Source: Sorex araneus
Lineage: Eukaryota; Chordata; Mammalia; Eulipotyphla; Soricidae
Direction of reading: 5' to 3'
Length of the DNA stretch: 64,000 nucleotides
NCBI RefSeq assembly: GCF_027595985.1
Contig: NC_073313.1
Span: 113,103,552-113,167,551 of the forward strand
The first letter of the stretch is position 1; every line of letters begins with the position of its first letter. The notes under the pieces are model-generated. The model did no database searches, had not been told where the DNA came from, and saw nothing but the letters and a program-made list of their open reading frames with translations. The translations under genes were made by a program, and so were the position numbers. Of the stretch, positions 56,601 through 62,335 are shown in pieces.

Positions 56601-57907
56601 ACTCAATTAGACATCGTATAATTTTATACTAGCCAAACTAGTAATGCTATAGGTCTTCTTCAATAGTGTCATTTTTCTAGTAATTGCCTCTGATTTCTGC
56701 TTTATTAATTTAGTTTTTCTACTTTTATTTTTGTGAAGTGTGCAACATGTTTAATTTTATTTATTTTTAAGAAAATAACTTTATTCTAATTAATACACTA
56801 TAACATTACAAAAGAAATCTGGTTTATAAAGTTGCTCATGATGATTTGTTACACATATTCAATGTACCAACACTAATCCCACTACCATTGCACCTTCCCA
56901 CAACCAGTATCTCCAATTTCCCCAGCCACCTATCAAGTCTGTCCCCATAGCAGGTCCTCAATAATTGATTTTATGTTGCTTGTTTTAAGTAGTTTGCTAA
57001 AAGAATAATCAAAGAATGTTTCCTTAGAAGAAAATTAGTAGAGATTATTGAATTTGACCATGGAAACATTAAGCTCTTGTATAAGAGATTACCTGGAATT
57101 CTCTTTTTTTACTTTCAGCATTTATGGCTAGAAATATTTATCAAATGTACTGTACTGAAATGCTGAAAGAATGGCACTGTCGTCCCATTATTCATTGATT
57201 CGTTCGAGTGGGCACCAGTAATGTCTCCATTGTGAGACTTGTTACTGTTTTTGGCATACCGAATATGCCACGGGTAGCTTGCCAGGATCTGCCTTCTGGG
57301 AGGGATACTCTTGGTAGCTTACCAGGCTCTCTGAGAAGGACAGAGGACTCAAACCTGGGTGGGATGTGTGCAAGGCAAATGCCCTACCCACTGTGCTATC
57401 GCTCCAGTTCTTATCTAATGCATAGTTATATAAATAAAATTAGTTAAGTAGCCATAATTCAATGATTTTGTGATTTTTTTGCAATTCAATTAAATCTCTG
57501 TATATTTTTCTTAAGTGATTGTTAAACTTTTTGTAATAGTTAGGTACTGGGCTTCAAATAGTTAGATCCCAGGCTTTCAATGAGCTTTCAAATAATCTTT
57601 TGAAAAAAATCTGTACAAAACACATGGAAAGTATCTTTTGTTTTTAATTTTATTACATAAAATATTTATTACTTGCCTCTTATGTGACACTGGCTAGTAA
57701 GAGTCAACTTTAGTGTGTGGACTTCCTGAAATATTCCTAGTAATATACCTATGTGCTATGTGCTCTAATAGACACTAATACCACAGTTTTATGCTCCTCT
57801 GTTGTTGCCTTACCTTTTGTCTCAGCGTTTGAAGATAAAACAGCACCAAATGCTGTGCAGAATAGAAGAGTACATAGGCATCTGATATGCAAATGAATAA
57901 GAATCAT
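28384..57907 (-). CDS. IL13RA2: Interleukin-13 receptor subunit alpha-2, complete coding sequence in nine exons
   Basis: Type I cytokine receptor that binds IL-13 with high affinity at the cell surface and acts mainly as a decoy/scavenger (family knowledge). I joined nine minus-strand exons: 57907-57814, 55725-55574, 54593-54440, 53744-53624, 44348-44164, 41585-41443, 39382-39238, 30491-30376 and 28416-28384. The total is 1143 nt including TGA, or 380 residues, the same length as human IL13RA2 as I remember it. Every junction is GT-AG and phases match (1,0,1,2,1,0,1,0). Seen: signal peptide about 1-26; FNIII-type domains roughly 30-133, 134-235 and 236-331; WSEWS at 321-325; membrane helix about 339-361; tail 362-380 with no Box1 motif. 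N-glycosylation sequons include N115, N215 and N298. No frameshift or premature stop. The non-coding first exon and promoter were not found. Expected to be X-linked from human and mouse location (inference). Confidence 0.96.
28740..29031 (+). mobile_element. Old L1 ORF2/3' fragment in IL13RA2 intron
   Basis: CACAATGGAATGCTAGGCAG, ACATGGTTGGAGCTAGAAGATATCATGCTGAATAAAATAAACC; continues after a SINE to 29,340-29,700 with an older-type 3' tail. Confidence 0.7.
29032..29272 (-). mobile_element. Shrew SINE, long-body type
   Basis: Reverse of the CTCGAGCAAATCGATGAGCAA-type body: TTGCTCATTGATTTGTTTGA, GGCACCAGTAATGTCTC, GTTACTGTTTTTGGCATATCC, TAGCTTGC..CTCTCC, and the tRNA-like head GGGTCGGCCACG..GCTATTGCTCCAGCC. 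Confidence 0.88.
29273..29347. repeat. AT-rich (TATA)n low-complexity tract
   Basis: Alternating TATAT/ATATA, partly palindromic, at the end of the SINE. Confidence 0.85.
29348..29700 (+). mobile_element. Old L1 3'-tail remnant
   Basis: GACACTAGTGATGGGATTGGTGTTGAAATATTACATGCC..CTTTGTAAATCACAATTC parallels 38,590-38,700 and 51,780-51,900. Confidence 0.5.
30105..30203 (-). mobile_element. SINE remnant
   Basis: GCTGAGGATTGAAACCCAGATAAAGCACG..TAAGTGCTGTACCACTGAACCATA is the reverse of a tRNA-like SINE head. Close to the membrane exon of IL13RA2. Confidence 0.55.
30376..30491 (-). CDS. IL13RA2: IL13RA2 transmembrane exon
   Basis: 116 nt, acceptor TTACCCCTAG, donor AAACTG|GTAAGT. Encodes residues 332-370: short juxtamembrane segment GDILKETV, a continuous hydrophobic helix (about 339-361, [20 protein letters not shown]) and basic anchor SKQKALQKL. 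Position, phase and composition match the membrane exon of IL13RA2, although the sequence is diverged, as it is among other mammals. Confidence 0.9.
30545..30632 (-). mobile_element. SINE remnant beside IL13RA2 membrane exon
   Basis: GGACACACCCAGCTGTGCTCAGGCTTACTACTC is the reverse of a SINE 3' body. About 55 bases upstream (in gene sense) of the 30,491 acceptor. Confidence 0.5.
30778..30920 (-). mobile_element. SINE remnant
   Basis: GGCTCTGTGCTCAGGGATCATCCCTGG..AACCTCAGTCAGCTGTGTTCAAGGCAAATGCTCTACCC; reversed SINE with decay. Confidence 0.65.
31380..32320 (-). mobile_element. Old L1 3' end, reversed, in IL13RA2 intron
   Basis: Minus frame 32,219-31,941 encodes the ORF2 C-terminus ([52 protein letters not shown]); the rest, down to 31,380, is 3' UTR in reverse (ATCCTATCACCAGTGTCAGATTCC). 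Confidence 0.75.
32385..32510 (-). mobile_element. SINE remnant
   Basis: GGTGCCAGGGATCAAACTCAGCATGTCACATATAAATATGTCCACTGCCA, reversed tRNA-like head. Confidence 0.5.
32690..32842 (-). mobile_element. SINE remnant
   Basis: GGCTCTGTGCTCAAGGATCACTCTGGGAGG, TAGTACCAGGAATATAATGAAGGCTAACTGCATG.. and CTGATCTCTCCAG. Confidence 0.65.
33035..33245 (+). mobile_element. L1 3' end fragment
   Basis: CTGCCACACAGGCGGGGGATGG, CATTGGTGGTGGAGAATGGGCACTGGTGGAGGGATGGGT and TCTCATGGCAATTCATTAAAATTTT; classic 3' UTR end. Confidence 0.85.
33246..34050. other. Intronic sequence without recognised feature
   Basis: AT-rich unique intron of IL13RA2; no exon-like or repeat-like block seen. Confidence 0.4.
34055..34300 (-). 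mobile_element. Shrew SINE, long-body type
   Basis: GTTCATGTATTTGCTCGAGCGGGCACCAGTAACATCTTCG, TTACTGTTTTTTGGCATATGG, AACCGAACCCAGGTCGGCCTCGTGCAAGG and ACCCGCTAAAGTACTATGC. Confidence 0.88.
34320..36180 (+). mobile_element. 5'-truncated L1 in IL13RA2 intron
   Basis: ORF2 C-terminal third: [55 protein letters not shown], then [17 protein letters not shown] near 35,400. A SINE splits it at 35,156. 3' UTR 35,700-36,175 ends in GTGATTCAATAAAAAATG. Stops and frameshifts are present. Confidence 0.88.
35156..35350 (+). mobile_element. tRNA-derived shrew SINE
   Basis: GGGGCTCGAGCAATAGCACAG, CCAACCCGGGTTCTATTCCC, GGTATGACCCAAAAAGC and tail (AAATA)n. Within the L1 above. Confidence 0.92.
36185..38720 (+). 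mobile_element. Older L1 ORF2 (reverse transcriptase to 3' end)
   Basis: RT blocks are readable: [11 protein letters not shown] (36,240s), the [18 protein letters not shown] (36,470s), a decayed FADD box near 36,755 (one codon damaged), then the C-terminal region (37,330-38,110) and an older 3' tail (38,590-38,700). Many frameshifts. Older than the L1 immediately upstream. Confidence 0.8.
38785..38932 (+). mobile_element. SINE remnant
   Basis: GCCAGAGAGAGATGATACAGGGATTGCAG.., GGACCTGGGCTCAACCTCTGGC, CACTGAGCATAGAGCCAGAAG.. and GGGTGTGACTCAAAA. Confidence 0.7.
39238..39382 (-). CDS. IL13RA2: IL13RA2 exon with WSXWS motif
   Basis: 145 nt using acceptor GTTTCAG (exon from 39382); a competing TAG six bases upstream would start the exon at 39388 and add two residues. 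Donor GGAGAG|GTATGA. Encodes residues 284-331 with [22 protein letters not shown], the class I cytokine receptor signature, and a sequon at N298 (LNES). The CAG acceptor gives exactly the human protein length. Confidence 0.94.
39537..39862 (+). mobile_element. L1 3' UTR insertion with target duplication
   Basis: Very short 5'-truncated L1: CAAACCATAATGCACAAAAG, (GA)n, GGTGCTGGGAAATGTACACTGGTGGAGGGATGGGTG and a T/A-rich end. Flanked by AGAGTGACTATATTTT (39,521-39,536 and 39,863-39,878). About 150 bases upstream, in gene sense, of the WSXWS exon. Confidence 0.88.
40165..40322 (-). mobile_element. SINE remnant
   Basis: GGCTCTACACTCAAGGATTGCCCTTGGAGGTGCTCAGAGGACCATAAGTGGTGCCTGGAATGGAA..ATGCTCTACCACTATATTATTACTCCA; reversed SINE. 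Confidence 0.75.
40323..40950. other. Intronic sequence without recognised feature
   Basis: Unique intron sequence of IL13RA2. Confidence 0.4.
40950..41100 (+). mobile_element. L1 3'-end remnant with (GA)n
   Basis: GAAAGAGAAAGAGAGAG.. followed by GGAACATTGTATGATTGAAACCCAATCAT..CTCATGGTGATTCAATAAATAAATAAATAG. Confidence 0.8.
41443..41585 (-). CDS. IL13RA2: IL13RA2 exon: start of third FNIII domain
   Basis: 143 nt, acceptor TTGCTTTTCAG, donor ACCAGA|GTAATA. Encodes residues 236-283, [20 protein letters not shown] and then [21 protein letters not shown]. The VKPLP start and GPIPP..C..YEIE are family hallmarks. The donor is weak at the exon side, but it is the only GT that keeps length and phase with the next exon. 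Confidence 0.94.
41749..41830 (+). mobile_element. SINE head remnant
   Basis: AAGTGATGAGTCTCAGTGATAAAAGTACATATCTTGCAAG..GGTCCTGGGTTTATTCCCAATA resembles the tRNA-like A and B boxes. Confidence 0.45.
41831..42486. other. Intronic sequence without recognised feature
   Basis: Unique intron sequence of IL13RA2; open frames here are chance. Confidence 0.4.
42487..42590 (-). mobile_element. SINE body fragment with (CAT)n
   Basis: (CATCAT)n followed by TGATCATCAAATTTCTCGAGCGGTTCAGTAACATCTCC, the reversed end of the long-body SINE. Confidence 0.6.
42690..43340 (+). repeat. Possible LTR-type repeat
   Basis: CTCCTTCTGAAATTCTTTTCTGTGAGG, GCCAGGGATCATTTCTCATGCTGG and TTTCCCCAGGCACTTCTCC parallel 27,225-27,490. 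Contains TATATAA and repeated GAAATGTGTACTT units. No recognisable internal viral gene. Confidence 0.45.
43741..43918 (-). mobile_element. tRNA-derived shrew SINE
   Basis: Poly(T), GCTTTTTTGGGTCACACCCGGC, GGAATCGAACCCAGGTCGGCCGC and CTATCTCTCCAGCCCC. Target duplication AACACAGTTCAATTCT (43,725-43,740 and 43,919-43,934). Confidence 0.96.
44080..44115. repeat. CTT/CAT simple repeat
   Basis: Runs of CTTCTTCTTCAT; gives a Glu/Asp-rich spurious extension to the minus frame beyond the exon donor. Confidence 0.85.
44164..44348 (-). CDS. IL13RA2: IL13RA2 exon: second FNIII domain
   Basis: 185 nt, acceptor CTTTTTATAG, donor AAATATAG|GTGAGC. Encodes residues 175-235 starting [17 protein letters not shown], with conserved cysteines, the segment [15 protein letters not shown] (sequon N215) and [13 protein letters not shown]. 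Closely matches human IL13RA2. The downstream intron starts with a CTT/GAA-rich simple repeat (44080-44115). Confidence 0.97.
44820..46047 (-). mobile_element. 5'-truncated L1 in IL13RA2 intron
   Basis: Minus strand: ORF2 C-terminal third ([40 protein letters not shown]) to the 3' UTR and T-rich end at 44,820. Perfect 17-bp target duplication ACAAACCATAGAATTTG (44,803-44,819 and 46,048-46,064). Confidence 0.95.
46065..46535. other. Intronic sequence without recognised feature
   Basis: Unique intron sequence. Confidence 0.4.
46536..47260 (-). mobile_element. Old L1 3' end, split by a SINE
   Basis: TTTTTTGAATCACCACTAAATATAT, CCAACACCCATCCCTCTACCAGTG and ..TGGGTATTAGTCATA, then SINE, then CACATCCCACAAATCAGTGCAATC..TTCTGACTC. 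Reverse of the L1 3' UTR. Confidence 0.8.
46952..47198 (+). mobile_element. Shrew SINE, long-body type
   Basis: CCACAGCGGGTAAGGCGTTTGCC, CCTCTCAGAGAGCCCGGCAAGC, CGTATTCGATATGACAAAAACAG and GGTGCCCACTCGAGCAAAATTGATGAGCAACAGG. Confidence 0.92.
47562..47620. repeat. (AC)n(AT)n microsatellite
   Basis: About 13 AC units followed by about 16 AT units; a likely polymorphic site. Confidence 0.95.
47700..47812. repeat. Purine-rich GGGAAA tract
   Basis: GAGGGAAAGGGAAAGGGAAAGAG.. on the plus strand; gives a spurious Lys/Glu/Gly-rich frame. Confidence 0.85.
48225..48775 (+). mobile_element. L1 ORF2 C-terminal fragment, split by a SINE
   Basis: ATACAGCAATTCTACTTCTGGGAATATACCC, GTTCATTGCAGCACGGTTCACAATG, then SINE, then CACAATGGAATACTATGCAGCTGTTAGGAAAA..ACATGGAGAGTATCATG. 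Confidence 0.85.
48411..48574 (+). mobile_element. tRNA-derived shrew SINE
   Basis: GGGCTGGAGTGGTAGCACAG, CCGACCCAGGTTCAGTTCCC and GATGTGACCAAAAAAAAA; imperfect direct repeat CT(A/G)TGGTATAG around it. Confidence 0.93.
48830..49060 (+). repeat. Possible LTR-type remnant
   Basis: CACTCTGAAGAAGCCCATGTTCTCTTGAACAC..AAGTAAATTTATTTCAAGG loosely parallels 42,930-43,010 (CACTCTGAAGAAGTTTGTGCTCTCTTGAGCC..CTTTATTTCC). Weak evidence. Confidence 0.3.
49061..50510. other. Intronic sequence without recognised feature
   Basis: Mostly unique sequence inside the large IL13RA2 intron (44.3-53.6 kb). No conserved coding block found. Confidence 0.4.
50514..50665 (+). mobile_element. SINE, head-deleted
   Basis: GGAGTTGGAGAGATAGTACAGTACTTAGGGT, CCCCAGCATCCCATATGGTCCCCCAAGGAC and AGAAACCCCTGGGAATC. 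The B-box part is deleted. Confidence 0.8.
50838..50931. repeat. Short tandem repeat ATCAAG(A)GACCACT / ATCAAGGTCGCT
   Basis: AAGAGACCACTATCAAGGTCGCTATC units repeated in mixed order four to six times. Confidence 0.85.
51043..51100 (+). mobile_element. SINE 3' fragment
   Basis: GCAGGAGTAAGCCCTAAGCACAGCTGGGTGTGGCCCCAAAC and AAATAAATAAA tail. Confidence 0.7.
51448..51755 (+). mobile_element. Long SINE subfamily, second copy
   Basis: Same body as 9,640-9,930: CTTATTGTCTAGTTCT, CTACCAAGAGTATCCTGCCC, then the extra segment (AATGATGGGT..GGCTGCTAAAAATCTCAGGGCTAG) and GACGTTACTGGCACCTGCTTGAGCAAATC..ACAACGGGATGACAGTGATACAG. Confidence 0.8.
51770..52440 (+). mobile_element. Two old L1 3'-end remnants
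   Basis: 51,775-51,905: GGTGGTGGGATTGGTGTTGGAATATTGTAAGCC..TTGTAAATCATGGTG. 52,085-52,440: ATAGATACACAGTAGCATATCACTCAGC, TTGTATGGAATTGGAGGATGTCATGC and GATGATCTCATTTGTGGAGTATAAAG. Confidence 0.65.
52964..53425 (+). mobile_element. Tandem pair of long-body SINEs
   Basis: First copy 52,964-53,215 (GGGGCTGGAGCGCTAGCACAGCGGG..GAGCAAATCGATGAGCAGTGGGATGACAGTGATACAGTG). Second copy 53,222-53,425 lacks the first half of the head and starts at CACGCAGCCTACCCGGGTTCAATTCC. Only about 6 bases separate them. About 200 bases from the IL13RA2 exon at 53,624. Confidence 0.9.
53426..53560. repeat. AT-rich TATATA tract
   Basis: ATGTATATGTATTGTATACATTATATACAT.. low complexity; source of spurious frames. Confidence 0.85.
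53624..53744 (-). CDS. IL13RA2: IL13RA2 exon: start of second FNIII domain
   Basis: 121 nt, acceptor CATTCCTTAG, donor TTACTG|GTAAGT. Encodes residues 134-174 including [20 protein letters not shown], the cysteine-pair strand of the cytokine-binding module (human equivalent: QDMDCVYYNWQYLLCSW). No long open frame marks this exon; it was found by reading the minus strand for the expected protein. Confidence 0.95.
54178..54288 (+). mobile_element. SINE fragment near IL13RA2 exon
   Basis: ACACCCTATATGGTCCCCCAAACATACCAGGAATGACTCCTGAGCACCAAG..GGTATGGTCCAAAAACTAAATAAATC; head missing. Ends about 150 bases from the exon at 54,440. Confidence 0.65.
54440..54593 (-). CDS. IL13RA2: IL13RA2 exon: end of first FNIII domain
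   Basis: 154 nt, acceptor ACTATTCAG-like (TATTCAG), donor CAAAAG|GTTAAA, a non-optimal but legal donor (+4 T). Encodes residues 83-133, starting [20 protein letters not shown] and containing the glycosylation sequon CTNGS (N115) and [10 protein letters not shown] strong match to mammalian IL13RA2. In an unspliced reading this frame meets a stop inside the donor (GGT TAA), as expected for an intron. Confidence 0.95.
54640..55570. other. IL13RA2 intron, no recognised feature
   Basis: AT-rich unique sequence between exons 54,593 and 55,574. Confidence 0.5.
55574..55725 (-). CDS. IL13RA2: IL13RA2 exon: start of first FNIII domain
   Basis: 152 nt, acceptor TTTGTTTCAG, donor GGAAG|GTAAGT. Encodes residues 32-82, beginning [20 protein letters not shown], nearly identical to human and mouse IL13RA2 in the part I remember. 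It contains the conserved segment [12 protein letters not shown]. Completes a split valine with the previous exon and ends in phase 0. Confidence 0.97.
55795..56205 (+). mobile_element. Ancient L1 3' fragment
   Basis: GATTACATCCACACAGCAGAATATTATTCAGTCATGCAAAAATTGAAG and ATTATGTGATTGTTACACAGTTTTG resemble mammalian-wide old L1 ORF2/3' sequence. Confidence 0.65.
56206..56750. other. IL13RA2 intron, no recognised feature
   Basis: No repeat or exon recognised. Confidence 0.4.
56755..57000 (-). mobile_element. Old L1 3' end, reversed
   Basis: ATTTATTTTTAAGAAAATAACTTTATTC.., CCAACACTAATCCCACTACCATTGCACCTTCCCACAACCAG; reverse of a decayed L1 3' UTR. Confidence 0.6.
57172..57411 (-). mobile_element. 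Shrew SINE, long-body type
   Basis: GGCACTGTCGTCCCATTATTCATTGATTCGTTCGAGTGGGCACCAGTAATG, TACTGTTTTTGGCATACCG, AACCTGGGTGGGATG and GTGCTATCGCTCCAG. Confidence 0.9.
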
Positions 57908-57939
57908 TTTGTCAAGATTCATTGCCTTGAAATTTTCAC
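57814..57939 (-). CDS. IL13RA2: IL13RA2 exon with start codon and signal peptide
   Basis: Acceptor CTTCTTAG just above 57939; donor AAAAG|GTAAGG below 57814. Two in-frame ATGs occur, at 57922-57920 and 57907-57905. The second aligns residue-for-residue with the start of human IL13RA2 and gives 380 residues; the first would add MNLDK. The encoded segment is a hydrophobic signal peptide ending near ...[12 protein letters not shown]. Part of it (HIRCLC) resembles the mouse signal peptide as I recall it. The first 17-32 bases of the exon are 5' UTR, so at least one upstream non-coding exon should exist. Confidence 0.93.
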
Positions 57940-58799
57940 CTAAGAAGGAAAAACAAATTTTAACTCCCGTTTTTTTAACTTCAAATGACAAAATGTGACT
58001 AAAAATACATTTGGGAACTTTTTCATGCTTTCTATCAAGAATTGGAGAAACTGCATCTTTGAACCATGGAAACAGAAAAAAATAAACCAGAACAAATAAG
58101 TTAAAAGAAAAAATTCCATTTCCTTCTTTTAACATCCATAAAAAGAAACAAAAGACCATTGGGGGAAAATCTGTGTATCTTTCCATGTCCGCCTTTCCCT
58201 ACCATAAGTCACCTACACACCAACATATACACAAACTTACACTCATATACCCTGGTCAGAAGAAGAGGCTTGAGTACTGTGCCAGACGCATCAGAGTAAT
58301 ATTATTGGTTTACAAGGGAAGTTCTGCATTATTGGTCTCCATAGCACCCTTCTTCCACAGCAACAAAGAAAATACACTATAAATCCATACTTGAGATTAA
58401 AAACTATTTGATGTTATTTAATGACTGATAAAGTTAATAGCTTACAGCAAAGCCTCAGATAACCCCAAAATTTATTGTCTTAATAAACATTAAACTGGTC
58501 TCATATTAATTTGCCAATTTCCTGTACTTCTTGTGTCAGTGATTGCTATAACCATTTCTCCAGCTTCCCAAAGCAAAAACTTAGTATTCTTCCTCAGTTT
58601 CCCTCTCCCATCCGATATGTCCCTTATCACTTCTACTTATTCAGCTATCTAATCTCCAAACCATTCCCCACAACAAATATAGCAAGACTATTTACTAAAG
58701 GAGATATCTGAACTTCACTCCTTTCTAAAAACTATGAAGAAATTTCACTGCCACAAAATATAATTTAATTATTTCATTCCTGAAGAATATTGCCTTATA
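57940..58799. other. IL13RA2: Upstream of IL13RA2 coding region; no first exon recognised
   Basis: Should contain intron 1 and possibly the non-coding first exon. No CpG island, clear TATA box or conserved element was recognised. The promoter could also lie further out. Confidence 0.35.
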
Positions 58800-59765
58800 G
58801 GGACCCTCTGCTCCTAAGGACTATGATCCGAGAGGTCTTCTTTTTTTTTTCTTTTTGTGTCACACCCGGCGATGCACAGGGGTTACTCCTGGTTCTACAC
58901 TCAGGAATTACTCCTGGCGGTGCTCAGGGGACCATATGGGATGCTGGGATTCGAACCCGGGTCGGCCGCGTGCAAGGCAAACGCCCTACCCACTGTGTTA
59001 TCGTTCCAGCCCCCCGACAGGTCTTCTAGCCCATTTTGGCACCCAGAGCAGCTTCGTACAGAAATGCATCTAGACTGTGAGCTGTGCTACAACTCCGTGC
59101 CACCCGGGGATGAATTTTTCCTCTCCACCCTGTTTTTCTGTGCGGAAAATGGCAGCGGCGGCAACATCCACGTGGCGAGAGCCACTTTCTAAGACTCCCA
59201 ACCCAGAGGTATGAATTTTGCTGTTTTGTGGCTCATAAGCGATCATGGGAAGGGGGCATTACCGGCACGCCCTCGGCCCAGATAAGATCCAGAGCTGCCA
59301 AGCGCGAAACGGACCCTCTGCTCCTAAAGACTGTGATCCCAGAGGTCTTCTCACCCATTTTGGCACCCAGAGCGGCTTCTTACAGAAATGCATCTAGACT
59401 GTGAACTGAGCTAAAATATCAGAAATCCAAAACCGATCTCATAGAGTCTTCATTCTCAGCAATGACAAGAAATTATAAAATGATGCCTTTTCAGCAGGCC
59501 TGATTGTTGGGGGAAAATTCCAAACAATAATAGTGAGTTCTCCATTGAAATATTGAATGTATTCAAAGTATAGAGAGAATAAAGTGAAGATCATTAGCTA
59601 CTTAGGTGGGGGCTGGATGGGAAGGGGTTCTTTTGGGGTTCTTGGTGGTGGAACATGTGCACTGATGAAGGGATGGGGGTTCGATCATTATATGACTGAG
59701 ACTTAAACCTGAAAGCTTTGTATTTTTTATGGTAATTCAATAAAATAAAGACTTAAAAAAAGAAT
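58800..59765 (+). mobile_element. Composite retroelement copy C5, interrupted by a SINE
   Basis: 5' module (GACCCTCTGCTCCTAAGGAC at 58,801 and again near 59,313), CATCTAGACTGTGAACTGAG near 59,390, middle module (59,446-59,560) and L1-type 3' tail ending AATAAAATAAAGAC (to 59,760). The hairpin module is deleted here. A younger minus-strand SINE (58,841-59,013) sits in the 5' module with a GA(G/C)AGGTCTTCT duplication. Confidence 0.72.
58841..59013 (-). mobile_element. tRNA-derived shrew SINE inside composite C5
   Basis: GTGTCACACCCGGCGATGCACAGGGGTTACTCC, GGGATTCGAACCCGGGTCGGCCGCG, CTATCGTTCCAGCCCC-like end. CpGs preserved, so young. Confidence 0.95.
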
Positions 59766-59850
59766 ATTGGCTTATAACATGAGCTTGTAATATCTATGGT
59801 CTCCATATACTTTATCAATAGAATGCATTCTCCTTTTTAAAAAAATCCCT

Positions 59851-60044
59851 GGGGCTGGAGTGATAGCACAGCGGGTAGGGGGTTTGTCTTGCACGCGACC
59901 AACCCAGGTCCGATTCTCAGCATCCCATATGGTCCCCTGAACACCGCCAGGATTAATTCCTGAGTACAGAGAGCCAGGAGTGACCCCTGTGCATCTCCAG
60001 GTGTGACCCTAAAAGCCAAAAAAAAGGAAATAAAAAGAAAAAAA
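59851..60044 (+). mobile_element. tRNA-derived shrew SINE
   Basis: GGGGCTGGAGTGATAGCACAGCGGGTAGGG, CCAACCCAGGTCCGATTCTC and GTGTGACCCTAAAAGCC; A-rich tail; AAAAAATCCCT repeat on both sides. Confidence 0.94.
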
Positions 60045-60507
60045 TCCCTACACCCAGTTCTATGTTCCTTTCTAGTCTGCATTCTTAGAACCAACATTTT
60101 CCTCCAGCAACCTTATAATTAAAGTTTCCTACCACAGCGTCCAGAAACTAAAATTTTTCCAGCATGACTGAATTAAGAACCACAGATCCTCTCGTCTTCT
60201 CTACCCTGTTCAACCTACCTGGTCCAATTGTAATTCTCTAATGCTGCTTGGTTTCAATTCTGACATAACGTAGTCTTGGGATCAAACTGTAAGAGTCAGC
60301 AGGCATATTGAAGTCATGCTAGTACAATCCTCTTTTATATACCAGGAAGTAAAACTCAGTGTTGCTCAAGATTACACAGCAAATTAGTAACTGTTGGAAA
60401 TAGTACAGACATATGACTCCCCATTCATTACACTGAATATGCTGATTCCCACATGTTTGCTTCGGATAATAAAATATTTTCTCTAAAACTCAAACACTCG
60501 GACTTTC
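60045..60507. other. No recognised feature
   Basis: Unique intergenic sequence. Confidence 0.4.
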
Positions 60508-60518
60508 CTTCAATTAGT

Positions 60519-60740
60519 CACTGTACCACTGTCATCCCATTGCTCATTGATTTGCTCAAGCAGGCACCAGTAACATCTCCATGGTGAGACTTGTTGTTAC
60601 TGTTTTTGGCATATCGAATATGCCACAGGTAGCTTGCCAGGCTCTGCCTTGGAGGCGAGATAATCTTGGTAGCTTGCCGGGCTCTCCAAGAGTGGGGAAG
60701 GAATCGAACCCCGGTCGCCTGCGCTGTCGCTCCAGCCCCA
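60519..60740 (-). mobile_element. Shrew SINE, long-body type, with target duplication
   Basis: TCATCCCATTGCTCATTGATTTGCTCAAGCAGGCACCAG, GCATATCGAATATGCC, GGAATCGAACCCCGGTCG and GCTGTCGCTCCAGCCCC. CTTCAATTAGT at 60,508-60,518 and 60,741-60,751. The middle of the tRNA-like head is deleted. Confidence 0.93.
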
Positions 60741-60751
60741 CTTCAATTAGT

Positions 60752-61924
60752 GAGCAACTTTAAATTAACAATATGTTACCCAACCTCCACTACAGTGTCC
60801 TTTCCCAAACCTCTCTCCTAATCCTCAACCCTGTCCTCCACAATGGTAAGCTCAGTTCTGTAGAATATAGGGATTACTGTTAGATACAAGTGAAAAAAAA
60901 TTAAATCATTTTTAATTGATTTAATTTTTTTCAAAAATTAAATAATTTCAAATCACCTGTATAGACTAAGACAACCAGGTTCTTTTTGAAATATTCTTAG
61001 ATCCTAGCAAAGTTGTCTCTTTTCTGTTTGCTATTAAATATGTCTTAGTTCTGTGTCATGCACACCAGCAATTCTAAGTAAAGAATGTCATGTTCTTCCT
61101 ATTTATAGCTAATAAAATTTGACTCTGGCTATTAAGAAACACTTCCTGTAACAGGTGTACGGTTACAAAAGTGATGCAATCTGAATACAGAGGAAGATGC
61201 AGGAAAGTAATATAGACTTATTATAGTAATAAAGTAACTAATATAGAATATTTTAAGTTGCTGATACACTTCCCCCTTCTAACACCGCAATTAACAACTA
61301 CTCCCGTGATTTATCTTTAGTCCCTATTTTATTAAAATTAAAGGAAAAAAGAGATAAAATTAAGATTGCAAAGCCTCAACTTCGATGTGGTAGAGAGAGA
61401 CTGAATAAAAAAAAGCTCTCTTGAGCTCTTTCTACTAAAAAAAAATTCCTGATATTAAGAAACTGCCCTGTACATACTTCCCCAGAAACTTCCCACTAGA
61501 ACCATCTAAATCATCAATTCCACCATCATGACAAGGCTGGCTGAGTAATAATTTTATAAATTTCATCCAGCATCCATTTTTACCTGATAGTATTTCAACT
61601 AAATCTTGTCTCAAGATAATTATACCTAAAACAATAATAATAATTCCTCCTACCATTTTTAAGTATTCATAAAATCCCAAGCACTACCTTGTATAAGTAC
61701 TTTATATCCATCATTCCATATAATATTTACAGTCATCCTTTGTTATATGTACTATTTTATTCCCACTTTATTAAATACTATGATGGCAAGATAAAGAAAA
61801 AGTAACATCCTTCAAGTCACAGAGATCACAAATGGTGAAGTTTCTATTTGATTCCATACAATTTAATAATAGCCATTTGATAATATGGTTATTATCAATA
61901 ACCATTGCCCTAGATATTTTCTAT
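60752..61924. other. No recognised feature
   Basis: AT-rich intergenic sequence; no gene, RNA or repeat recognised. Confidence 0.4.
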
Positions 61925-62335
61925 GCCTAAGATCAGTATGGACAGCTATTAGGAATAATGAAGTCATGAAATCCACCTATAAACTTGGAGAGTACCATGC
62001 TGAGTGAAATGAGTCAGAAGGAGAGGGACACAGATAGAGTGACTACATTAATTTGTTGCAAATAAAAAAAGAGTATGAAACTAATATCCAAGTTCAGGGA
62101 AAATAGGTCAATGGCTGACCAGAGAGAGATAGAGAGAGCGAGAGAGAGGAAAAGAGATAGAGGTGTCTGCCACAGAGGTAGGTTGGGTTGGAGGGTGGCT
62201 TGAAGGGGTTGGAGGGAAACTAGGAAATTATACTGGTGGAAGGATGGGTGTTAAAACATTGTATGACTGAAACACAATCATGAACAATTTTATAATGCTC
62301 TACCTCACAGTGATCCAATTCAAATAAAGATCTGT
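61925..62335 (+). mobile_element. L1 3' end fragment with (GA)n
   Basis: GGACAGCTATTAGGAATAATGAAGTCATGAAATCC, ATGCTGAGTGAAATGAGTCAGAAGGAGAGGGACA, GAGAGAGATAGAG.., GGTGGAAGGATGGGTGTT.., CTCACAGTGATCCAATTCAAATAAAG. Confidence 0.85.
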
